Shown here: in pieces, positions 10,236 through 18,455 of the stretch
How positions within the stretch are numbered: position 1 is the first letter of the stretch
How the letters are laid out: every line of letters begins with the position of its first letter
From: an uncultured Alphaproteobacteria bacterium
GTDB lineage: Bacteria; Pseudomonadota; Alphaproteobacteria; HIMB59; GCA-002718135
Direction: 5' to 3'
Length of the DNA: 63,014 nucleotides
Assembly: GCA_902620285.1 (NCBI GenBank)
Contig: CACNHT010000007.1
Coordinates: 1-63,014, forward strand
The notes under the pieces: model-generated
What the model was told of the DNA's origin: nothing
Database searches by the model: none
Seen by the model: only the letters and a program-made list of their open reading frames with translations
Made by a program: the position numbers and the translations under genes

Positions 10236-11039
10236 ATGTTTTTAAGCAATTTTTTATCTAATATTACACTCTCAAGAGCAAATGCATTTATTTGGGATAG
10301 TAAAATAAAAAAACTTAAAATAATCTCACATTTTAGATGCTTAGATTTAGATCTATTAATTGGAATAGAAAGACAAAAAAAAACTATTTATAAAAATACT
10401 ATTAATTTTGCTGAAGGAAATTTTACCAATAATGCTTTGTTATGGGGATCTAGGGGAAATGGTAAAAGTTCTCTAATTAAATCAGTTTTTTATGAAATAA
10501 ATAAAAAGAATAAAAATTTAAAATTAATTCAATTAAATAAAAATAATATTTTTGATATCGAAGTTATTTACGAAAAATATGCTAATTTAAAAAATTATAA
10601 TTTTATAATTTTTATTGATGATTTATCATTCGAAAAAATTGATAGTGATTACAAAATAATTAAATCAACATTAGATGGGAGTATACAAAATCAACCTAAA
10701 AATATTGTTCTTTATGTAACCTCTAATAGAAGGCATTTAATGCCAAGAGATATGATAGAAAATGAAAGATCTTCTGCTATTCATACAGATGAAAGTGTTG
10801 AAGAAAAAATAAGTTTAAGTGATCGTTTCGGTTTATGGATTGGTTTTCATAATATTTCTCAAAATGATTTTGTTGATATAATTTTTAAGTATTGTGAAAA
10901 GTTTAAATTACCTTTTAATGAAAAGACTGAAAAAGAAGCAATTAAATGGAGTTTACAAAGAGGTAATAGAACTGGGAGATCAGCATGGCAATTTATTATT
11001 AATTATGCAGCTGAAAATAATAAAAAAATAGATTTTTAA
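10236..11039 (+). CDS. DUF815-family P-loop ATPase
   Basis: AAA-like ATP-binding protein of unknown biochemical role. The family signature is clear: LIGIERQKKTIYKNT before the Walker A loop LLWGSRGNGKSSLIK (about residues 65-80), Walker B FIIFIDDLSFEK (about 125-136), a sensor-like VLYVTSNRRHLMPRDM, and SLSDRFGLWIGFH with the conserved Arg. At 267 residues it is close to family size. It is divergent from yajC by 75 bases and convergent with the FKBP gene two bases away. No membrane segment is seen. Function remains unassigned. Confidence 0.88.
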   Translation: MFLSNFLSNITLSRANAFIWDSKIKKLKIISHFRCLDLDLLIGIERQKKTIYKNTINFAEGNFTNNALLWGSRGNGKSSLIKSVFYEINKKNKNLKLIQLNKNNIFDIEVIYEKYANLKNYNFIIFIDDLSFEKIDSDYKIIKSTLDGSIQNQPKNIVLYVTSNRRHLMPRDMIENERSSAIHTDESVEEKISLSDRFGLWIGFHNISQNDFVDIIFKYCEKFKLPFNEKTEKEAIKWSLQRGNRTGRSAWQFIINYAAENNKKIDF

Positions 11040-11041
11040 TT

Positions 11042-11764
11042 TTATTCAAAATCAAAATTTATTTTTTCTAAACCTGATACTCCGTCCTTTAAATGATAAA
11101 TATTTACTTGATCAAGCTGCTCAACAAATCCATTAGCTAAAATTGAAGATATGTCTCCATTTTGGCTTATAAAAATAACTTTCTCTCCTGTTTGAACATT
11201 TTCTTTATACTTTTCAAAAAAATCAGGAAAAAAATTACCATTTTTATCAAATGCTGTTATCTGTATTGCTCCTGGGATTATATTTTTATTAGTTATTTGA
11301 TCTGCATTTCTAATATCTATAATTTTAAAATCATCGGTCATCGCTAATTTTAATTGGTAACCATCTATTTCCTTATATCCAGGTGGAATTACTTTTATTA
11401 CTTCAATATCAAAAATAAGATTTGATTTTGGTGGAATTAAATTTCCTGCCCCACTTTCTCCATAAGCTAATTGATAAGGAATAAATATTGTTCTTTTTCC
11501 ACCCTCTCTCATACCAAGTAACCCAGTTTCCCAACCTAGGATTACTTTCCTTACTCCTATTTGAAAATCAAAAAATTGCCCCCTATCGTATGAACTATCA
11601 AAAACGGTATTGTCCTCGAGTCTACCGATGTAATGAACAGATAATTTTGAATGATTTTTTACCTCTAAACCATTACCAACGGTTTCATTTAAGATCTTAA
11701 CTTCAATAGAAAAAGATTTATAGCTAAAAAAGAAAAGAAATAAAAATAATAAGATTTTATACAT
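11042..11764 (-). CDS. Exported FKBP-type prolyl isomerase with C-terminal rhodanese-like domain
   Basis: Residues 1-19 form a hydrophobic signal peptide (FLFLFFFSYKSFS), pointing to the periplasm. Residues about 25-130 are a typical FKBP domain: LSVHYIGRLEDNTVFDSS, VILGWETGLLGMREGGKR, IPYQLAYGESGAGNLIPP and LIFDIEVIKV. The last ~105 residues resemble a rhodanese fold (FKIIDIRNADQ, IPGAIQI, GEKVIFISQNGDIS, GVSGLEK). The loop that normally carries Cys reads ISQNGDIS, so sulfurtransferase activity is unlikely. At 240 residues it is about twice a single-domain FKBP. Its start shares a base with the stop of the DMT transporter gene, so the two are translationally coupled. Confidence 0.86.
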   Translation of the reverse strand: MYKILLFLFLFFFSYKSFSIEVKILNETVGNGLEVKNHSKLSVHYIGRLEDNTVFDSSYDRGQFFDFQIGVRKVILGWETGLLGMREGGKRTIFIPYQLAYGESGAGNLIPPKSNLIFDIEVIKVIPPGYKEIDGYQLKLAMTDDFKIIDIRNADQITNKNIIPGAIQITAFDKNGNFFPDFFEKYKENVQTGEKVIFISQNGDISSILANGFVEQLDQVNIYHLKDGVSGLEKINFDFE

Positions 11765-12642
11765 TAATTTGCTTCCTTTAATTGTTTTATTTGCGAAGGT
11801 AATGAAACAATTCCACTTAAAACTATAAATATTGCTCCAATATAAGCATATAAATTCATATATTCATTAAATATAAATATTCCAACTAAAGATGACCATA
11901 AAACCTGGAGGTAAACTAAACTAAATACTGATGCATAATGTTTTTGTGCAATCTTAAAAGCAGTAGTTGCAAAAAACATTGCTGAATTAATAAATAATGC
12001 AGCAGTTGAAATTAAAATAAATTCAAAAAGAGTTACTTTTAATGGATTCATAAAAAATAAAGGTATTGAAATAAAGTGAACAAAGAAACCGCCATAAAGA
12101 AAATACCCAATATTTGTAGTTACATGATTATATTTATTTACAATAAATGTTGTAATTGTAATTAATAATACACCGATAAGAACAATTAGATAATAAATAT
12201 TAAAGCTTTCAAATCCCGGCTGTATAACAAATAGCACACCTAAAAAACCAATGAATAAAGATATGTAAGTTAAAAAATTTAATTTTTCATTTAGTAAAAA
12301 AATGGCAAATATTGTTCCCATAAATGGAGCAGTCATATTTAATGTTGTAAATTCTGGAAGTTTAATTTGTTCAAGTGTTATAAAGGCAATAAAAGGCAAA
12401 GGGATATTTAAAAAACCTCTTAAAATAGGTGGATAATAATTAGTGCATTTTATATTTTTTTTTAAAGTTCCATTAAAAAATAAATATAAGGGGAAACATA
12501 AATAAATGGGTATTCCATAAAAGATGAAATGATAAAATTTTACATCTGTTTGGGTTAGGTAGTTTATTATTGCATCATTTGTTACAAAAAAAATTCCAGC
12601 AAAAAATAAAAGAATTGAAGAATAAATTATACTTTTTTTCAT
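11764..12642 (-). CDS. EamA/DMT-superfamily transporter
   Basis: Ten-helix drug/metabolite transporter of the inner membrane; substrate unknown. Two EamA repeats are visible: the first ends in TTLNMTAPFMGTIFAIFLLNEKLNFLTYISLFIGFLGVLFVIQPG, cited here by its NEKL...IGFLGVL core, and the second ends around VGIFIFNEYMNLYAYIGAIFIVLSG. The start at 12642 (MKKSIIYSS) gives 292 residues; a longer reading adds a polar 21-residue leader not typical of the family and overlaps the divergent acylphosphatase region. It is followed directly by the FKBP gene on the same strand. Confidence 0.87.
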   Translation of the reverse strand: MKKSIIYSSILLFFAGIFFVTNDAIINYLTQTDVKFYHFIFYGIPIYLCFPLYLFFNGTLKKNIKCTNYYPPILRGFLNIPLPFIAFITLEQIKLPEFTTLNMTAPFMGTIFAIFLLNEKLNFLTYISLFIGFLGVLFVIQPGFESFNIYYLIVLIGVLLITITTFIVNKYNHVTTNIGYFLYGGFFVHFISIPLFFMNPLKVTLFEFILISTAALFINSAMFFATTAFKIAQKHYASVFSLVYLQVLWSSLVGIFIFNEYMNLYAYIGAIFIVLSGIVSLPSQIKQLKEAN

Positions 12643-12662
12643 ATAATGAATTGAAGGATTGT

Positions 12663-12992
12663 ATGATAAAAAAAAGTACTTATATTGATACTTCAATGAA
12701 TACAAATGAAATAAAAACTTATCGACTTATAATTAAAGGAAAAGTTCAGGGAGTGGGCTTTAGACATTGGTTTAGTGATTTAGCAATATCTTTGGGATTA
12801 AATGGTTATATTCAAAATAAAGAAAGTAAAGATGAAGTAGAGGCCATAATTCAAGGAGATATGCAAAGTATACTTTCTATTACTGAAAAAGCTAAAGATG
12901 GTCCATCACTAGCTCTAGTTGAAGGAGTTATTCCAAATAGTATAATTAGTAATGTTAAGTATTCAGGTTTTATAGTTAAATACGAAACTTAA
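12663..12992 (+). CDS. acyP: Acylphosphatase
   Basis: Small enzyme hydrolysing the carboxyl-phosphate bond of acylphosphates. The core signature YRLIIKGKVQGVGFRHWFSD carries the catalytic Arg and phosphate loop, and LGLNGYIQNKESKDEVEAIIQG carries the catalytic Asn. An ATG at 12663 is preceded by GAAGGA four bases away and gives 109 residues; the internal ATG at 12696 gives 98, closer to the usual 90-100, so the start is uncertain. The gene is divergent from the DMT transporter and its end overlaps the aminotransferase end by 4 bases. Confidence 0.88.
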   Translation: MIKKSTYIDTSMNTNEIKTYRLIIKGKVQGVGFRHWFSDLAISLGLNGYIQNKESKDEVEAIIQGDMQSILSITEKAKDGPSLALVEGVIPNSIISNVKYSGFIVKYET

Positions 12993-14323
12993 TTAAAAAC
13001 TTGCTTTATAGTTTTGTGAAGAGAATCAAATATTTCATCAATTTGATTTTTAGTAATTATGAATTGAGGACACAGAACAATTGCAGGACCTAAAGGTCTG
13101 CAAATTAATCCGTTATCAATTGATAAATTAGCAACTTTATCTCCCATATTAAGATGACCTTCAAAAGGTTCTTTTGTATCTTTATTTTTTACCATCTCTA
13201 GTGCAGCCATAAGACCTATACCTCTAGTTTCTCCAATGTGTTCATAATCATTAAATTCATTTAATCTTTCAAAAAAATAGGGCTCCATTAACTTTACATT
13301 ATCTAATAAACCTTCATTCATAATTACATCTATTGCTTTCAAAGCAATAGCACACCCAACAGGATGACCGCCAGCTGTAAAACCATGTGGGAATTCTTCT
13401 GCTTCTTCTGATACTTGAACAAATTTATCTGAAAACTCTTTATTAACTATAACAGCACCCATAGGAAAATACCCAGCTGTCAAACATTTAGATGAAATAA
13501 TTATATCTGGTTTGATATTGTATGTATCACAGCCCCATAAATTTCCCGTTCTACCAAATCCACAAATTACTTCATCTGCGATAAAAGGAATATTATATTT
13601 TTTTAATATAGGCTGAACTAAATCAAAATACGATTTTGAAGGAGGTATACAACCTCCTGCACCTTGAACAGGTTCAGCAACAAATCCTGCAATAGTTTCA
13701 GGATCCTCTTTGATGATTTTTTCTTCTAATTTTTTGGCCATTCTAAGAGAAAATTCTTCTTCCGTTTCATTCTTTAATCCATATTTCCAATAATGAGGAC
13801 ATTCAATATGAATAAATTCTTCAGATGGTAAACCAAACTCTTTATTGTATGGTTTAGCTGTCATTGAAGAAGCTCCTAAAGTAACACCATGATATCCATT
13901 AATTCTTGTTATAATTTTTCGTTTATTTGACTTTCCAATTCTTGCATTTAACATCCATAACATCTTCACCATGGTGTCATTTGCTTCAGATCCTGAATTA
14001 CAAAAGAATACACGACCTTGATCAAAAGGTGATACTTCAATTATTTTTTCAGATAGCTGCAACGTTTCTTCAGACAATCTTCCAAATAAAGAATGATAAC
14101 CAGCAAATTTTTCATACTGTTTTTTTGCAACTTCAATTAATCCAGGATGATCAAAACCAGCACACTGATTCCATAGACCAGAATTCCCATCTAGATATTT
14201 ATTACCTTTAGTATCGTAAACATATATTCCTTTTCCATAAGAAATAACTAAAGGACCTCTTTCATTTAATGACTTCAAGTCTGTAAATCCATATAAATGG
14301 CTAGAAGTATTTCTTTGTAACAT
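12989..14323 (-). CDS. Class III PLP-dependent aminotransferase (omega-amino acid:pyruvate type)
   Basis: Fold-type I omega-transaminase of 444 residues. Landmarks are FFCNSGSEANDTMVKML (cofactor phosphate binding), GYHGVTLGASSMTAK, FVAEPVQGAGGCIPP, PFIADEVICGFGRTGNLWGCD with the PLP-ring Asp, and IISSKCLTAGYFPMGAVI with the Schiff-base Lys. GLWNQCAGFDHP near the N-terminus is typical of beta-alanine/taurine/putrescine:pyruvate transaminases. The exact amino donor cannot be read from sequence. A DMT transporter starts divergently 24 bases away and may move a related amine, which is inference only. Confidence 0.88.
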   Translation of the reverse strand: MLQRNTSSHLYGFTDLKSLNERGPLVISYGKGIYVYDTKGNKYLDGNSGLWNQCAGFDHPGLIEVAKKQYEKFAGYHSLFGRLSEETLQLSEKIIEVSPFDQGRVFFCNSGSEANDTMVKMLWMLNARIGKSNKRKIITRINGYHGVTLGASSMTAKPYNKEFGLPSEEFIHIECPHYWKYGLKNETEEEFSLRMAKKLEEKIIKEDPETIAGFVAEPVQGAGGCIPPSKSYFDLVQPILKKYNIPFIADEVICGFGRTGNLWGCDTYNIKPDIIISSKCLTAGYFPMGAVIVNKEFSDKFVQVSEEAEEFPHGFTAGGHPVGCAIALKAIDVIMNEGLLDNVKLMEPYFFERLNEFNDYEHIGETRGIGLMAALEMVKNKDTKEPFEGHLNMGDKVANLSIDNGLICRPLGPAIVLCPQFIITKNQIDEIFDSLHKTIKQVFN

Positions 14324-14347
14324 ATCAGTTAAATATTTTTTTTTATT

Positions 14348-15241
14348 ATGAAAAGCAAGATTTTATTTTCAGTTGGGACGATAGGTGTACTTTTCATGAT
14401 GGCTGGCCAATTATCATTCTCTATAAATGATAGTTATGTCAAACTTGTTGTAAAAAATATAGGTGATGACAATTCATTATATTCTGTAATTTTTTTAAGA
14501 GGTTTAGTTACATCAAGTCTCTTAGGTTTATATTTAATTTTTTTCGAAAAAAAGAATTTAATTAAAATACTCTCAATCAAAAGTTTTCATATAAGAGGTT
14601 TGTATGAAGTTTTAACGGCATTATTTTTTTTGGTTGGATTAATATTACTTCCAATATCTGAGGTTTACACACTTTTAATGACTAATCCTTTCTTTGTCAC
14701 AATATTTGCTTTTCTTTTTTTGGGAGAGAAAGTTGGTCTAAGAAGATGGTGTGCAGTCATAATTGGATTCTTAGGTGTCCTAGTTGTTGTAAATCCACAA
14801 AATTTTCAATTTAATTACCTTTTGGTTTTACCAATTTTAGCTGCTATTTTTTTAACTATTAGAGATATTGCTACAAAGAGTTTAGCGACTAAATCAAATA
14901 GTGTTGAAATTACATTTGTGACTGCTTTGTTGATTACTGGATTTGCTGGCTTGGGTTCAATAATTTTTGGTTATCAAGTAAGCGGTGAAGATGTAAATTA
15001 TATTATTGTTTCTAGTATATTTGTTTTGTTCGGCTATTTATTTTCAGTATTAACAGTTTTTTATGCACCACTCTCATTAACGGCCTCTGCAAGATATAGT
15101 GTAATTATATTTGGGATGATTTTTGGATATTTAATACTAGGTGAAACTCCAACTTATAATATGATAATAGGCGCTATAATTATTACCTTAAGTGGTTTAT
15201 TTGTAATCAAAAGAGAAAAAGAAATAGGAAAAATTAAATAA
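14348..15241 (+). CDS. EamA/DMT-superfamily transporter
   Basis: Predicted ten-span inner-membrane permease of 297 residues. The first EamA repeat ends with LLMTNPFFVTIFAFLFLGEKVGLRRW and IGFLGVLVVVNPQ (conserved GEK and GFLGV), and the second with YSVIIFGMIFGYLILGETPTYNMIIGAIIITLSGL. The N-terminus MKSKILFSVGTIGVLFMMAGQLSFSINDSYVK is of the S-adenosylmethionine-uptake-like or general DMT type; the substrate is unknown. It is divergent from the aminotransferase and convergent with the peroxiredoxin gene, 4 bases apart. Confidence 0.87.
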   Translation: MKSKILFSVGTIGVLFMMAGQLSFSINDSYVKLVVKNIGDDNSLYSVIFLRGLVTSSLLGLYLIFFEKKNLIKILSIKSFHIRGLYEVLTALFFLVGLILLPISEVYTLLMTNPFFVTIFAFLFLGEKVGLRRWCAVIIGFLGVLVVVNPQNFQFNYLLVLPILAAIFLTIRDIATKSLATKSNSVEITFVTALLITGFAGLGSIIFGYQVSGEDVNYIIVSSIFVLFGYLFSVLTVFYAPLSLTASARYSVIIFGMIFGYLILGETPTYNMIIGAIIITLSGLFVIKREKEIGKIK

Positions 15242-15245
15242 AAAT

Positions 15246-15689
15246 TTACTGGTCCTTACAAAAATTATAAACTTCTTCAACATGGCCTTTAACTTTGACT
15301 TTATTCCAAGAATTTAAAATTTTTCCATTTTTATCCATTACAAATGTAGATCTATCTATTCCAAAATATTTCCTACCGTACATGGATTTTTCAATCCAAA
15401 TGCCAAGTTTATCACAATTCTTCCCTTCATCCGAACCAAGTGGGTATTTCAATTTATACTTATCAGAAAACTTTTTATTCCGATCAATAGGATCTTTAGA
15501 GGCTCCTATTACATCAAAGCCAATTTTATTAAATTTTGTTAAATATTTCTGAAAATCTGCAACTTCTACTGAGCACCCACCAGTTAACGCCTTAGGGTAA
15601 AAGAATAAAACTGTTTTATTCTTTAATTTAGATGAATCAAACTCATTATCATTAGTTAATTGAAGTTTTATCTTAGGCATCTTTTTCAT
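15246..15689 (-). CDS. bcp: Thiol peroxidase of the Bcp/PrxQ family
   Basis: Reduces hydrogen peroxide and organic hydroperoxides with thioredoxin-type donors. The 147-residue protein has the AhpC/TSA fold with TVLFFYPKALTGGCSVEVADF holding the peroxidatic Cys (about residue 39). KYFGIDRSTFVMDKNGKILNSW and KVKVKGHVEEV are the diagnostic Bcp C-terminal blocks. The resolving Cys found five residues downstream in E. coli Bcp is Ala here; another Cys sits in EGKNCDKLGIW. It may work as a 1-Cys or atypical enzyme. Start at 15689 (MKKMPKIK) or 15680 are both possible. It lies 2 bases downstream of ribA on the same strand. Confidence 0.88.
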   Translation of the reverse strand: MKKMPKIKLQLTNDNEFDSSKLKNKTVLFFYPKALTGGCSVEVADFQKYLTKFNKIGFDVIGASKDPIDRNKKFSDKYKLKYPLGSDEGKNCDKLGIWIEKSMYGRKYFGIDRSTFVMDKNGKILNSWNKVKVKGHVEEVYNFCKDQ

Positions 15690-15691
15690 AA

Positions 15692-16813
15692 TTATACTAC
15701 TAGTTTAAGACCGTACCCGGCTTTTTTAACTCTTGTTTTAAAATAATTTTTATTAAATTTATTCAAGGTTGGCTTTGTATTTATTTGATTTTCGACTTTA
15801 ATTCCAGCTTTCTTAATAGAATTTATTTTATTTTTATTATTTGTAATAAGATTAACTTTATTTATTTTTAATAATTTAAGTATTCTAGCAGCAATATTAA
15901 AATCTCTTTCATCATCTAAAAAACCAATATTATGATCAGCATCTATTGTATCCATACCCCTTGCTTGAAGAGAATAAGCTCTCATTTTATTAGCTAATCC
16001 TATTCCCCTACCTTCTTGTTCTAAATATAATATAATTCCACCATTATTTCTAACCATGTAATTAATTGATTGATTTAATTGTTCACCACAATCACATTTT
16101 AAAGAATGAAAAATATCACCTGTAAAACAAGCTGAGTGTATTCTTAAATTAACAGATTTTTTATTTATTTTTTTTGGATTAACAATTATCGCTACATGTT
16201 TATCAGATCCAATATATGATTTGAATATTTTAAAATTAGAATTTTCGTTTTTTGGTAGTGGAACGTTTGCACTAGAAACTAATTTAATACTTTCACAAAT
16301 TAATTCATTTTGCTTCAATAAATCTTTGTAATCGAATATTAAAATTCCATTCTTAAATCCAAATTCATTTATATTTTTGTAATATTTTTTATTGATTTTT
16401 TTAAAAACTAGCGATGGTATCATTTTAGCATTTTTGGAAAGATCAATACAAACATTATGAAAATTTTTAGATTTGAATTTTTTAATATTGGTAAATTTAA
16501 TTACTTTATTATTGCTAAGAGGATTAACAAATAAATTTATTATTTGATTTACATCTGTTTTGGGATTTATCTCAAAATAAATATTACTTTTAATATTCTT
16601 ATTAAAAATTGATTGAGCTTTTTGTTTAGTAATAAGTAGATATTTTTCATCAATTAAGTGCTTATTGAATTGATTAAAAATTTTACTTTGGGAATGCTCT
16701 AAATTAAAGAACATCCAATATTCCTTTTTATTCTGAATTATTAAGGGTCTTCCGGTCCTGAGTTCATTAATTGCCCTATCTATTATAGTTCCTGTATTAG
16801 ATTTGAAACTCAT
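15692..16813 (-). CDS. ribA: GTP cyclohydrolase II with degenerate DHBP-synthase-like N-terminal domain
   Basis: Opens the GTP imidazole ring to give the 2,5-diamino-pyrimidinone phosphate precursor of riboflavin. The C-terminal half is a full RibA domain: zinc ligands in CFTGDIFHSLKCDCGEQL, LYLEQEGRGIGLANKMRAY (catalytic Tyr/Arg region), ADHNIGFLDDERDFNIA and LITNNKNKI. The N-terminal ~170 residues resemble RibB in position, but I see none of its acidic active-site motif (DRENEGD-like), so DHBP synthase activity is unlikely. The start at 16813 (MSFKSNTGT) gives 373 residues. It is divergent by 36 bases from a RibD reductase-domain gene. It may serve riboflavin synthesis or the adjacent cluster. 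Confidence 0.9.
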   Translation of the reverse strand: MSFKSNTGTIIDRAINELRTGRPLIIQNKKEYWMFFNLEHSQSKIFNQFNKHLIDEKYLLITKQKAQSIFNKNIKSNIYFEINPKTDVNQIINLFVNPLSNNKVIKFTNIKKFKSKNFHNVCIDLSKNAKMIPSLVFKKINKKYYKNINEFGFKNGILIFDYKDLLKQNELICESIKLVSSANVPLPKNENSNFKIFKSYIGSDKHVAIIVNPKKINKKSVNLRIHSACFTGDIFHSLKCDCGEQLNQSINYMVRNNGGIILYLEQEGRGIGLANKMRAYSLQARGMDTIDADHNIGFLDDERDFNIAARILKLLKINKVNLITNNKNKINSIKKAGIKVENQINTKPTLNKFNKNYFKTRVKKAGYGLKLVV

Positions 16814-16849
16814 GAAAACTTTATATAGATATAATTGAAATAAAAACAA

Positions 16850-17683
16850 ATGATTACATCAAAAAATATAGGAATTTTACTAGATTTTATAAAAAATTCT
16901 AAAAAGAATAGTGATTTATATTTATTGGTTAAAAACAATAGTATTTCTTTATCTTCAAAAAGAAAAAGTAACTTTTACTTAAAAAATAATAATCTGGAAT
17001 CTAAAATTAATATAAATAAATTTTATCAATCAATTTTAAATATCCTTGTCCCAATACTAAGAAAAAACAAAAAATTAGTTATAGCTCAGATAGGACAAAG
17101 TATTGATGGTAGAATTGCATTAAATAATGGTAATTCACATTACATAAATAATCCCAAGAGTATTATTTATCTTCATTGCTTACGAAGTATCAGTGATGCA
17201 ATTATTGTAGGTTCAAATACCATTAAAAAAGACGATCCCCTATTAACTACAAGAAAAATAAAGGGCACAAATCCAAAAAGAATTATTATCGATGGCAGTC
17301 TTTCACTAAATAACAAATATAAAATATTTAATGACGGTAATGAAAATATAATTTTTACAAAAAGTAATAAAAATATTAGATTGAATAATTCAACAATAAT
17401 TAGATTAAAAGAAAAAAATTTTACTAAAAACTTAATTACGCAAATAAAAAAACTTAAATATAAAAATATTTTAGTAGAGGGAGGATCAAAAACTATTTCA
17501 GAATTAATTAATAATAAATATATTGATATTCTTCAATTTATGATTGCCCCAATATTAATAGGTTCCGGAATTAATTCATTAAATTTAAAAGAAATTTCAA
17601 ATCTCAATAAAGCTATCAGACCAAAACATAATTTTAATGAATTAGATAATGAAATTATTGTTAATTTATTTCTTAATAGCTAA
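16850..17683 (+). CDS. RibD C-terminal (DHFR-like) reductase domain protein
   Basis: Resembles the NADPH-dependent reductase half of RibD, which reduces the ribosyl side chain of the aminopyrimidine made by RibA. Residues about 75-275 show VIAQIGQSIDGRIA, HCLRSISDAIIVGSNTIKKDDPLLT, NPKRIIIDGS, ILVEGGSKTISELI and QFMIAPILIGSG, all RibD_C hallmarks. The first ~75 residues are Lys/Asn/Ser-rich and contain no cytidine-deaminase zinc motif (HAE, PCxxC), so the deaminase half is missing. At 277 residues it is longer than a bare RibD_C domain (about 220). It is divergent from ribA and overlaps the end of the methyltransferase gene by 18 bases. Confidence 0.85.
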   Translation: MITSKNIGILLDFIKNSKKNSDLYLLVKNNSISLSSKRKSNFYLKNNNLESKININKFYQSILNILVPILRKNKKLVIAQIGQSIDGRIALNNGNSHYINNPKSIIYLHCLRSISDAIIVGSNTIKKDDPLLTTRKIKGTNPKRIIIDGSLSLNNKYKIFNDGNENIIFTKSNKNIRLNNSTIIRLKEKNFTKNLITQIKKLKYKNILVEGGSKTISELINNKYIDILQFMIAPILIGSGINSLNLKEISNLNKAIRPKHNFNELDNEIIVNLFLNS

Positions 17684-18454
17684 AAAATCTGTATTATTTA
17701 AAATGAATCTAGAATTTTTTTCTTTAATACTTTTTAAACGAAATTTTAACCAATCATCAAAGTTAAGTTTATTTTTTTGAATAATTTCTCTACAAAAATT
17801 TAAAAAATAAATTTGAAATTTATAATTTGCACTAACATCCCACGTAGAATCTAAAACATATGTTTTGTGAGTTCTTTTAAATACTTTATTCATTAATTCA
17901 GTGCAATCTGGTCCAACGGCCACTTCCCCTATTCCTTTGTCAGATTTTTGATCTTTATTAAAAATATTAAGAATTCTTTTATCATCCTTGTGTTTTGGAA
18001 AAAATTTAAAATTACCGTTATAATTTAAGGCAAAGTAGACAATTTCTGTATCAACATTTAATTTATGAAAATATTTAAACCATGTTTTTGGAAGAATATC
18101 TAAAAAAGCAGATCCTGTAACTAAATTATAATCATTAAAATTTATTTTTTCTAGATTATTAATTACATCAACAATTTTAAAATTAGTTTTTTTTATTTTA
18201 GATGATAGTTTTATATTTTTTTTAAAATAATTTGTTGATTGATGTGATATGTCTACAAAAAACCAATATTGATTATTTAATAATCGTGACTTAAGAAATC
18301 TATAATTGGATCCAGCGCCTGAACCTAAGTCAACTATTCTAATATTTTTTTTATTTTTAAAAAATTTATTAATTAAATATAGTATTCTTTGGTTTCGTGA
18401 ATTTCTATCGACAGTTTCTCTGAGATTTAACCATTTATTTTGAAATTCATGCAT
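17666..18454 (-). CDS. Class I SAM-dependent methyltransferase
   Basis: A Rossmann-fold methyltransferase of 262 residues. The SAM-binding motif I is IRIVDLGSGAGSNYRFL (about residues 38-55), followed by the acidic WFFVDIS of motif II and a motif IV-like YNLVTGSAFLDILPK. NQRILYLINKFFK precedes the SAM fold. The substrate is not recognisable. The gene starts one base after the glycosyltransferase stop on the same strand, the last of four tightly packed minus-strand genes, so its target is plausibly the product of that cluster (inference). Confidence 0.8.
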   Translation of the reverse strand: MHEFQNKWLNLRETVDRNSRNQRILYLINKFFKNKKNIRIVDLGSGAGSNYRFLKSRLLNNQYWFFVDISHQSTNYFKKNIKLSSKIKKTNFKIVDVINNLEKINFNDYNLVTGSAFLDILPKTWFKYFHKLNVDTEIVYFALNYNGNFKFFPKHKDDKRILNIFNKDQKSDKGIGEVAVGPDCTELMNKVFKRTHKTYVLDSTWDVSANYKFQIYFLNFCREIIQKNKLNFDDWLKFRLKSIKEKNSRFILNNTDFLAIKK

Positions 18455-18455
18455 A

